Source: an uncultured Sphingomonadaceae bacterium
GTDB lineage: Bacteria; Pseudomonadota; Alphaproteobacteria; Sphingomonadales; Sphingomonadaceae
NCBI GenBank assembly: GCA_947497315.1
Contig: CANMFX010000003.1
Coordinates: forward strand, 310,001 to 374,000
Length of the DNA: 64,000 nucleotides
Direction of reading: 5' to 3'
Under the pieces are notes generated by a model that saw only the letters and a list, made by a program, of their open reading frames with translations, was not told the DNA's origin and made no database searches. A program made the translations under genes and the position numbers. Of the stretch, positions 19,036 to 26,169 are shown piece after piece; position 1 is the first letter of the stretch, and each line of letters starts with the position of its first letter.

Positions 19036-20457
19036 TCAGCTATGCGAAAATCCAAATGGCGTATTGGCTTGCCTATAGTCATCGGACAAAATCTGTCGAC
19101 CAATGGGCGGTGCCGAGCGGGCCCGGCATTTTGTGCGATGACATAGTCGACAGGTGACGCCTATGGGCGTGGCGCTTTCCGGGCTGATGTCCGGACGGTC
19201 GCGTGTGTAGATCAAGCGATCGGCATGTTCTGCTGCGCAACCCAGCGCGATGGCTCGTTCGACACGCTGGGTTCCAAAGGCACCGCCGCCAGCGGTTACA
19301 GTTCTCGCTATGGAAAAGAAACGTTCCCCATCGGGCAGTTCAAGCCACTGGGTGATCACCTGTCGCGGGCTGCGAAAGGCCTGATGCACTGACCATAAGG
19401 GGCAGGCGCCACCATGCCGCGCAAAGGGAAAACCGGCGCCGTCCAATCGTTTGGAGACGTTGCCAGCGGGATCCACGCGAATGAAGAAAAACGGCACACG
19501 CTCCTGACCGGGCTTCTGGAGTGTGGTCAGACGGTGAGCGGTTTGTTCGAAACTGGTGCCGAATTGGCGAGCGAGCGCTTCTACATCATAATGGCGTGTT
19601 TCAACAGCTTTGGCGAAGGCGGAATAGGGCATCAGTAAAGCCGCTGCGGCATAGCCGGTGAGGGCGCGCCTGGTCAGCCGTTCACCGCTTTCCGTGGTAA
19701 AGCTACCCTCTTTCAGCACCGCGTCGATTTCGCCGTTCAACTCCAGATAGGAAAGTTGCAGAGCCAGTTGGAACATCTGGCTGGCGTTATCCAACTGGTC
19801 GTCGATCAATATCTGACGCCGGTGGCGGTCGAGGCGCCGGGTAGCACCCATCATGACATCCGAAGGGAGGCGGCGTACTTGCAGGCCGTGCTTGTCCTTT
19901 AGATGGGCTATCATGCTGTCCTGTCCGTTTACGGTCTCTGCGAGGCGTTCGGCGGCGTCGTCAATATTGGAAAAACTGTTGCGGCGTGCAGCAAGAAATC
20001 GGCGTGCCTGCGCCACGGGATCGGCAGCATCCGGGTCGACGCTACTGCCATCTGTGCGGGCGCTGGTATCTTTATCGGCCAGCGCCAATTGTTCTTCCCG
20101 ATAGGCGGTGTAGAGGCGCAGCATCGCCTCGGTAAAACCAGGATAGCTGGTAGCGACATCCGCGGTATCGAGCTGCGGAAAGTCAATATCCGCGAACATC
20201 GGATCTTTCAGTACCGCCTCCAGCCGCGCGGTATATTCCTCACCGCCATCGCCCGCCAGCTCCGCCATGTCGATTTTATAGGTTCTGGCGAGGCGCAGCA
20301 GCATGTCGGCCGTAAAGGGACGTTGATTACGCTCCAATAAGGCGACATAGGAGGCTGAGATCTCAAGATCGGCGGCCATGTCCGCCTGCGTGAGGCCAAG
20401 GTCACGGCGGAGCCGTTTCAGGCGCGGACCCATATAGACGGGGCGTTCACTGGACAT
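19036..20457 (-). CDS. ScfR/RamB-type XRE transcriptional regulator
   Basis: A 473-residue regulator of the short-chain fatty acyl regulator group. An N-terminal Cro/C1 helix-turn-helix (about 10-62, GLTQADMAADLEISASYVA) is followed by an IrrE-like (M78) domain and a C-terminal DUF2083 domain. The metallopeptidase HExxH is not seen; the position reads RRALTGYAAAALLMP, so proteolysis is unlikely. The C-terminal cysteines (GVTCRLCHRTKC, about 435-446) are typical. Homologues such as RamB and PccR control acetate/propionate genes in response to acyl-CoA. Here it is divergent from isocitrate lyase, its expected target, with paired dyads in between. Confidence 0.85.
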   Translation of the reverse strand: MSSERPVYMGPRLKRLRRDLGLTQADMAADLEISASYVALLERNQRPFTADMLLRLARTYKIDMAELAGDGGEEYTARLEAVLKDPMFADIDFPQLDTADVATSYPGFTEAMLRLYTAYREEQLALADKDTSARTDGSSVDPDAADPVAQARRFLAARRNSFSNIDDAAERLAETVNGQDSMIAHLKDKHGLQVRRLPSDVMMGATRRLDRHRRQILIDDQLDNASQMFQLALQLSYLELNGEIDAVLKEGSFTTESGERLTRRALTGYAAAALLMPYSAFAKAVETRHYDVEALARQFGTSFEQTAHRLTTLQKPGQERVPFFFIRVDPAGNVSKRLDGAGFPFARHGGACPLWSVHQAFRSPRQVITQWLELPDGERFFSIARTVTAGGGAFGTQRVERAIALGCAAEHADRLIYTRDRPDISPESATPIGVTCRLCHRTKCRARSAPPIGRQILSDDYRQANTPFGFSHS

Positions 20458-20490
20458 GTTGGACTCTGTGCATTCATTCGACTCGAACTG

Positions 20491-20539
20491 TTTGTAAGAT
20501 TCTTACAGCTATACAACAATATTTTGTAAAGCGTTACAG
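20491..20539. promoter_or_regulatory. Paired operator-like dyads between regulator and aceA
   Basis: Two related words, TTTGTAA-N5-TTACAG (20491-20508) and TTTGTAA-N4-TTACAG (20523-20539), are spaced 32 bp apart, about three helical turns. The first contains a perfect GTAAGA/TCTTAC dyad. They lie 34-82 bp upstream of the regulator start and are good candidates for its binding sites. Confidence 0.5.
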
Positions 20540-20654
20540 TTAAACTTCACGACGCTTCGGAACCGGCCCTGCGCGGCGTACAACGGAGCATAGCTTTCGC
20601 GAACAACGATTCGCGGACACCGCTTAAATCGCCGAATTTTAAAGGAGCATGACG

Positions 20655-22247
20655 ATGTCATATCAAGAATATATCAATCAGACGAACGCGCTGATCCAAA
20701 AGCAGAACGGGACATGGGACGGTATCGACTCTGAAGCCGTTGCCCGGATGCGCTTGCAGAACCGCTTCCATACTGGCCTCGAAATTGCCAAATATACAGC
20801 GAAAATCATGCGCGAAGATATGGCTGCTTATGATGCTGACCCTGCCAACTACACCCAGTCTTTGGGCTGCTGGCACGGCTTTATCGGTCAACAGAAGATG
20901 ATTTCGATCAAGAAGCATTTCGGCAACACGAAACGCCGTTATCTCTATCTGTCCGGCTGGATGGTTGCCGCTTTGCGCAGCGAATTTGGTCCGCTTCCCG
21001 ACCAGTCCATGCATGAGAAAACTTCTGTGCCCGCACTGATCGAAGAGCTTTACACTTTCTTGCGTCAGGCGGATGCTCGTGAGCTGGGCGGTCTGTTCCG
21101 TGATATCGATGCGGCCCGTGAAGCAGGTGACATGGTCAACGAAAAACGATTGCTGAACGAGGTTGAGAATCACCAGACCCATGTTGTTCCGATCATCGCT
21201 GATATTGACGCTGGCTTTGGTAATGCAGAAGCAACCTATCTTCTCGCCAAGAAAATGATCGAAGCCGGTGCTTGCGCCCTTCAGATCGAAAACCAGGTGT
21301 CTGACGAAAAGCAATGTGGTCACCAGGACGGCAAAGTCACCGTGCCACATGAAGACTTCCTCGCGAAGGTTCGCGCTTGTCGTTATGCGTTCTTGGAACT
21401 GGGCGTTGAAGATGGCATCATCGTCACCCGCACCGACTCTCTGGGCGCTGGTCTGACCAAGCAGATTGCAGTCAGCAATGAGCCTGGCGATCTTGGCGAC
21501 CAATATAACAGCTTCCTCGATTGTGAAGAAATTGATCCGGCAACGGCGCAAAATGGCGACGTTATTCTGAACCGTGATGGCAAGTTGATGCGTCCGAAGC
21601 GTCTGCCAAGCAATCTCTTCCAGTTCCGTGAAGGAACCGGTGAAGATCGCTGCGTGCTGGATTGTATCACGTCCTTGCAGCATGGCGCTGACCTGCTGTG
21701 GATCGAAACCGAAAAACCACATGTTGAACAAATTGCCGGCATGGTTGACCGGATCCGCGAAGTTATGCCGAATGCTAAGCTGGTCTATAACAACTCGCCA
21801 TCATTCAACTGGACGCTGAATTTCCGTCAGCAGGTTTATGATGCATGGGCAGCCGAAGGCAAAGACGTAACGGCTTATGATCGTGCAAACCTGATGAGTG
21901 TGGAATATGATGGCACCGAATTGGCAGCCGATGCCGATGAGCGTATCCGGACCTTCCAGGCTGATGGCGCAAAACGGGCTGGTATCTTCCACCACCTGAT
22001 CACGTTGCCGACCTATCACACGGCTGCTCTGTCGACCGACAATCTCGCCAAGGAATATTTCGGTGAACAAGGCATGTTGGGTTATGTTCTTAACGTTCAG
22101 CGCGAAGAAATTCGCCAGGGCATTGCCTGCGTCAAGCATCAGAACATGGCTGGGTCCGACATCGGTGATGATCATAAGGAATATTTCGCTGGCGATGCGG
22201 CCCTGAAAGCGGGCGGCGCCGACAACACGATGAACCAGTTCGGATAA
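20655..22247 (+). CDS. aceA: Isocitrate lyase
   Basis: Glyoxylate-shunt enzyme that splits isocitrate to glyoxylate and succinate. It is the large-form lyase (530 residues) with the active-site motif KQCGH (219-223, catalytic Cys221), where K-K-C-G-H is the commoner form, and with DADAGFGNAE-type metal site reading DIDAGFGNAE. ATG 20655 is chosen because AGGAG at 20643-20647 is 7 nt upstream; an ATG at 20649 would be only 1 nt away. Transcription ends at a strong terminator. Malate synthase is not in the window. Confidence 0.96.
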   Translation: MSYQEYINQTNALIQKQNGTWDGIDSEAVARMRLQNRFHTGLEIAKYTAKIMREDMAAYDADPANYTQSLGCWHGFIGQQKMISIKKHFGNTKRRYLYLSGWMVAALRSEFGPLPDQSMHEKTSVPALIEELYTFLRQADARELGGLFRDIDAAREAGDMVNEKRLLNEVENHQTHVVPIIADIDAGFGNAEATYLLAKKMIEAGACALQIENQVSDEKQCGHQDGKVTVPHEDFLAKVRACRYAFLELGVEDGIIVTRTDSLGAGLTKQIAVSNEPGDLGDQYNSFLDCEEIDPATAQNGDVILNRDGKLMRPKRLPSNLFQFREGTGEDRCVLDCITSLQHGADLLWIETEKPHVEQIAGMVDRIREVMPNAKLVYNNSPSFNWTLNFRQQVYDAWAAEGKDVTAYDRANLMSVEYDGTELAADADERIRTFQADGAKRAGIFHHLITLPTYHTAALSTDNLAKEYFGEQGMLGYVLNVQREEIRQGIACVKHQNMAGSDIGDDHKEYFAGDAALKAGGADNTMNQFG

Positions 22248-22269
22248 TCGTCGGATTACAGTTGGGATG

Positions 22270-22315
22270 AAAACGGCCCGGGGATCAAATCTCCGGGCCG
22301 TTTTTCTTTGCAATA
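22270..22315 (+). terminator. Rho-independent terminator of aceA
   Basis: The stem AAAACGGCCCGG / CCGGGCCGTTTT, extended inward by three more pairs, has a short loop and is followed by a T-run (TTTTTCTTT). It begins about 22 bp after the aceA stop and also faces the convergent cytochrome gene. Confidence 0.9.
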
Positions 22316-22322
22316 TGGCGGG

Positions 22323-23258
22323 TTAGTTTGCCGATTGTGCTAGCGCTGCCGTCAGTACCTTTGGATCATAAAGCGACAGATGTTGCTTATCACTAACCAG
22401 TTTTCGAGTTTTTCGATAACTGGTCTCCCAATGTGCTAGCGCCTTGCTGAAATCAGCCTCATCCTCGATCTCTTGCAGTCTGCCAAGCTGCCTACTGGCC
22501 GAAACAAGCGCGCTGCGTTGTTTGGTAAGACCGTTTCCAGCATAGCGCTCATGGATCAAGCCGAGCCGATGACGCGCGGAAGCGAGTAGCAAATGGGAAA
22601 GCTTCAAATCACCGTCTTGCTGTGCTTCCTTTGCAGCAAGCACGGTCTGGTCCACTGCGATCAATTGGCTGTCAACCTTTAACGCGATCCGCGTTTTGGC
22701 GGGCGCTGACGATAAGGATCGCACATAATAAGCAAGGGCAGAGAGAACCGTTGATGATGGTTCCTGCCCATTAAACTCCTCCACAATCAAATCGCGGATG
22801 AATTTTTCGAGCTCCTGCTGACTATCAGCGGCGCGAGAGATTTTTCCCGGAACCGTAAGATCCGGAATCTTCACCGGATCGAATATCGCATTGCCGCGAT
22901 GGGAACTGAAAAAGCTGCTGGTGACATCGGCCGTGCCAGGTTTTCCGGAAACGTTGGAAAACAGGAATGCCGGATTGTCGCGACCATTTTCATGGCAGCT
23001 GGCGCAGGACAAGCCAGCCTTGGCGGCCTGACCACCCAGCAGAGTTGGCGTGTGGAACAAGGCTTCACCCGCCAATGCCTGCTGATCCTGAACCGCCGCA
23101 TGACGACGCGGTTCGGTGGTCAGTGCATCAAGATGCTGGGCAGGATCAAGCCATGCCATGGCCTGAATAAGCGGGCGATCAGCGGCATGCGCAACCGCTG
23201 CACAAGTTAAACTGATCGCTGCGCCATATTTTAGGAGGCGGACGCTTCGCCGATCCAC
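22323..23258 (-). CDS. Secreted mono-haem cytochrome c, peroxidase-like N-terminal region
   Basis: A 311-residue periplasmic protein. The signal peptide covers about residues 1-26 (ending AHAA). One haem site, CASCH at 85-89, is followed by FLFSNVSGKPGTADVTSS and a FDPVKIPDL stretch that resemble the N-terminal domain of di-haem cytochrome c peroxidase/MauG proteins. The second haem domain is absent; the C-terminal half (about 190-305) is predicted helical without cysteine. The GTG start at 23258 lies inside the end of the TPR gene (28-bp overlap) with GAGG upstream, so the two are translationally coupled and probably work together. Enzymatic role unknown. Confidence 0.7.
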   Translation of the reverse strand: MDRRSVRLLKYGAAISLTCAAVAHAADRPLIQAMAWLDPAQHLDALTTEPRRHAAVQDQQALAGEALFHTPTLLGGQAAKAGLSCASCHENGRDNPAFLFSNVSGKPGTADVTSSFFSSHRGNAIFDPVKIPDLTVPGKISRAADSQQELEKFIRDLIVEEFNGQEPSSTVLSALAYYVRSLSSAPAKTRIALKVDSQLIAVDQTVLAAKEAQQDGDLKLSHLLLASARHRLGLIHERYAGNGLTKQRSALVSASRQLGRLQEIEDEADFSKALAHWETSYRKTRKLVSDKQHLSLYDPKVLTAALAQSAN

Positions 23259-24154
23259 CGGCGCAATTCCTCTGCTTCATAGCATCCAAAGCTGCACAGG
23301 CTTTCCAGTCTGGCCAGTTTCTTTTTCGCGCCAGCAAGATCGCCGCGCTCCACCATCAGCTCGCCATAATATTCGGTGGCTCCGCGATGGTCGGGTGCGA
23401 CGGCCAATGCTGTCTGATAATATTGCTCTGCCCGATCAAAATTCTTCAGCTTGCGATTGGCGAAGCCGAGATAGGTCAGGATGTCGGGATGCGGACCAAA
23501 GGTCATTGATGCCAGTTGCAGCTCTGCGATGGCAGCTTCATATTTCTTTTCATTGATCAATGCGACGGCGCCCATATAGGCCAGATCGCCATTACCGGAG
23601 CTAGCAAATTCAATGCTCTCGGCCGGTTGATAGCTGGCAGAGCCGCTGCCATTCATCGCTGCCTTGACTTTGGAAATTGCCTTGGTCAATTCCCCCTTTT
23701 GTGCGCAGCTGTTGCCGCAGGCGCTGTCCTTGGCTGTCAGCTTACCAAGAGAAGCCTTGGCTTTGTCGGCCATATCAAGCTTGTGATAGGTAATCGCGAG
23801 ATCGCGATGCGCTTCGATCAAATTGCCATTATATTTAACCGCTTTTTCCAGTGGCTTGCGCGCCTTCTTGTAGTCGCCTTGTCCAATATAACTTACGCCG
23901 AGCAGATATTGGGCATTGGCGTTGCGTGGCGCGACGCTGAGTGAACGCTTGAATGATCGGATTGCCTTTTTATGATCTTTGGCTTTTAGGGCAGTAATAC
24001 CTTTTTGATATTCGGCCGACGCGTCATATTTCGGAGCGCTGCTGCTTGGCGCTGATCCACCGCCCCCTCCGCCCCCAGCGGCGATAGCCGATCCTGGATT
24101 AAATGCGAGTGTTGTGGCTGCACCCAGAATCGCGGCTGATTTGAAAATATGCAT
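23231..24154 (-). CDS. Secreted TPR protein with paired CxxxC motifs
   Basis: A 307-residue protein with an N-terminal signal (about 1-26), a glycine/serine linker, and tetratricopeptide repeats in two blocks (about 45-145 and 185-285). Two CxxxC motifs stand out: CGNSC at 146-150 between the blocks and CSFGC at 287-291 near the C-terminus. These could form disulfides or bind a metal; which is not known. It overlaps the haem protein gene downstream, suggesting a periplasmic redox or assembly pair. I do not recognise a characterised orthologue. Confidence 0.75.
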   Translation of the reverse strand: MHIFKSAAILGAATTLAFNPGSAIAAGGGGGGGSAPSSSAPKYDASAEYQKGITALKAKDHKKAIRSFKRSLSVAPRNANAQYLLGVSYIGQGDYKKARKPLEKAVKYNGNLIEAHRDLAITYHKLDMADKAKASLGKLTAKDSACGNSCAQKGELTKAISKVKAAMNGSGSASYQPAESIEFASSGNGDLAYMGAVALINEKKYEAAIAELQLASMTFGPHPDILTYLGFANRKLKNFDRAEQYYQTALAVAPDHRGATEYYGELMVERGDLAGAKKKLARLESLCSFGCYEAEELRRWIGEASAS

Positions 24155-24313
24155 GCTGTTTCCTTCTACCTTGTGATTGCCCCAATAGCATAAACATGCC
24201 TCAGACGCGAAATTTGCCGAATGTTCATTGTTCGGGAAATCGAGCCAGAAAGTTACAGAATCAAGGTGAGGGGATCAAATCTGGGGGCGGAGATATGCAC
24301 ATCCGGCCGATTG

Positions 24314-25132
24314 TCATGGGCAATCAGCGGCGCCAGATGTGCTTGGCGGACCATAGAGCGATTGGCATCCCGCGATATCATCAGAAGCCAAAAACCGCTG
24401 AGGGCCGGAATAGCTGGGGAACATCAATGCGCCTCTCTGACGGCTATGGCCCAGACCAATGGCATGACCAAACTCATGTGCGGCGACAGTCAGGAAATCG
24501 ATGCCCTGAGTGTCGCTGAGGTTGCAGGTCCAGTTTTCATCATCGTCAAAATGGGTATCGCCTGCCAGCGGTCCGCCATTGGGCGGCGGGAAATAGGCAT
24601 GCGCCAATACGCCGGATGCTCCGTCAAAGGGGCTTCCATCGCCATGTTCTCCCGTAGCAAACTCGATTTCGATATCGACATTGCCATCGGTGTTGACGGA
24701 GAAACGGAGATCGCATTGTTCAGACCATAGGTTAAAGGCTGAGGCGACATCGCGCTCAATATCGGCTTGTGCCATCTTGGTAGAAAAGCTGTTGAACCTG
24801 TAGGTAAGGTCTGAGTTTTCCCATCGGCTGACTGCTGTAAATCCCGCGCTCGTAGGGGGAATGTCTACAAAACCACAACGGGGTTTCGCCATTTCGCAAA
24901 GTGTGGCCTGATCCAGATAGCCGGTTGCTGGCAAACCGAAACAACACTGATAAAGGCGCACGGCTTTCTCGGTGGCATCATCATATTCACCATCATGCAG
25001 TGTGCCAAACCGATCCTGAAGATATCCATAGTGCCGAAGGTACGATTGAATGCCCTGGATTTCATCGCCCGACATGTCACGTGAGAGCATATCGTTGAGC
25101 GACATTTGAGAGATATTTGGGGGTGTTGTCAT
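24314..25132 (-). CDS. Matrixin (M10A) metalloprotease with cysteine-switch prodomain
   Basis: A 272-residue homologue of matrix metalloproteinases. The N-terminal peptidoglycan-binding-like prodomain (about 20-80) ends in PRCGFVD (84-90), the MMP cysteine switch that holds the zymogen latent. The catalytic domain shows the structural zinc/calcium block (His163, Asp165, His178, His194, then FDDDE), the zinc motif HEFGHAIGLGH (219-229) and a Met-turn methionine (237). The hemopexin domain is absent, and no signal peptide is visible, so the export route is unclear. Start ATG has AGAGG upstream. Neighbours are secreted proteins on the same strand. Confidence 0.88.
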   Translation of the reverse strand: MTTPPNISQMSLNDMLSRDMSGDEIQGIQSYLRHYGYLQDRFGTLHDGEYDDATEKAVRLYQCCFGLPATGYLDQATLCEMAKPRCGFVDIPPTSAGFTAVSRWENSDLTYRFNSFSTKMAQADIERDVASAFNLWSEQCDLRFSVNTDGNVDIEIEFATGEHGDGSPFDGASGVLAHAYFPPPNGGPLAGDTHFDDDENWTCNLSDTQGIDFLTVAAHEFGHAIGLGHSRQRGALMFPSYSGPQRFLASDDIAGCQSLYGPPSTSGAADCP

Positions 25133-25226
25133 CGGTCTTACCTCTGTGAAAGAGTGTTAGCGCTGTTCGCCACCCCCGAAATATCCCCGGGCATTTGTTG
25201 CGACCCAATGCCCGGTTATATCGGAC

Positions 25227-25553
25227 TTATTCGGACGTTTCCGTTTCACTTTCAGCGGTGGAAGATTCTGTCGCATCATCAGTTGCGCCGTCTTCGCCTA
25301 CCGGAGGAATAGCTTCACTTGCTTCTGGCAACATTTCATCCGCTGGTGCTGCGCCGCCTTCAAGGCCGCCAGTTGCTGGCGCGCTATCATCCATTGGTGC
25401 CGTATCCACCGGCTCTTCCATTGGTGAAGCTTCCATTCCCGTGCCATCTTCCAGGCCATCAGCGGCCGGGTCTTCTGCTGGCGGTGCATCGCAAGCAGCA
25501 AGCGCAAATATTGCGGGCGTCAAAATCAATGCTGGTTTAAATAGTTTTTTCAT
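25227..25553 (-). CDS. Small acidic lipoprotein, hypothetical
   Basis: A 108-residue protein with a lipoprotein signal (MKKLFKPALILTPAIFALAAC, lipobox LAAC, cysteine 21) and a mature part that is almost entirely Ala, Asp, Glu, Pro, Ser and Met, ending in an STAESETETSE-like tail. No fold or family is recognised; it is low complexity and probably disordered. A nested hairpin (25582-25624) lies just upstream. The composition resembles the neighbouring DGDG protein. Confidence 0.6.
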   Translation of the reverse strand: MKKLFKPALILTPAIFALAACDAPPAEDPAADGLEDGTGMEASPMEEPVDTAPMDDSAPATGGLEGGAAPADEMLPEASEAIPPVGEDGATDDATESSTAESETETSE

Positions 25554-25581
25554 GAGCTCTCTTCCTTGTCAGAGATATATG

Positions 25582-25624
25582 GCGGCCAACCGAGCAGGGA
25601 GGGAGAATTGCTCAAGTTGGCCGC
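25582..25624. other. Nested hairpin upstream of the acidic lipoprotein gene
   Basis: Arms GCGGCCAAC (25582-25590) and GTTGGCCGC (25616-25624) enclose an inner stem GAGCA/TGCTC (25592-25596 with 25609-25613). It sits about 29 bp upstream of the lipoprotein start and could be a 5' leader structure, or a terminator for the gene at 25670. Confidence 0.4.
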
Positions 25625-25669
25625 GCACGTTAGGCACAGTTTAGGCTGATTGGGCCTGATATGCTTTGA

Positions 25670-25966
25670 CTATTTAGGGTCGGGCGCGCCGTCACCATCT
25701 TGGTCAAAAGCATCCGGGGCACCATCGCCATCGGTGTCCCAGCTATCGGGCTTACCATCGCCACGTTGGTCCCAGGCATCCATTACGCCATCGCCATCAG
25801 TATCGATGGTTGCAGGTGCTGCCTCTGGGGCAGGAGCCGCTTCTGCTGCACCTTCTTCCGGTGCTTCAGCACCGGCATCTTGCGCAAAACTTGGGGCGGC
25901 AATCAAAGTTGCAGCGCCAAAGGCAGCCGCGATCATTGGTAGTTTTTTCATCTTACTCAACTCCAT
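25670..25966 (-). CDS. Secreted DxDxDG-repeat protein, hypothetical
   Basis: A 98-residue protein, probably starting at the inner ATG at 25951 (MKKLPMIAAAFG). A signal peptide ends at SFAQ. An acidic Ala/Glu linker precedes three to four tandem DTDGDGVMDAWD-type units (about residues 56-98), like the calcium-binding thrombospondin type 3 repeats. Calcium binding is likely by analogy. It lies in the minus-strand secreted-protein group. The full-length reading frame starts at 25966. Confidence 0.65.
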   Translation of the reverse strand: MELSKMKKLPMIAAAFGAATLIAAPSFAQDAGAEAPEEGAAEAAPAPEAAPATIDTDGDGVMDAWDQRGDGKPDSWDTDGDGAPDAFDQDGDGAPDPK

Positions 25967-26169
25967 CGTTAACCCCCTGCCTGATTAAAAAATGGTGGTT
26001 ATCGGGCGACATTCCAGAAGTTAGCGTTCAGCAGACCAGCCAGCGCGCTCAAGCGAAAAATGGCTGAAACTCGTCGGAAACGAGAGGCGTTCTACCCGAT
26101 TCGATGAGATTTGGGTTCGGGTATTTTACAGTTTTGAGAATCGGTTTCAGGTACGCATAACTATATTGC

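Noticed and set aside
20658-21731. A 357-codon open frame on the minus strand
   Set aside because: It is antisense to aceA, which is unambiguous.
26049-26169. Terminator after dnaE2
   Set aside because: I looked for a stem with a T-run in the spacer downstream of the dnaE2 stop and found nothing convincing.
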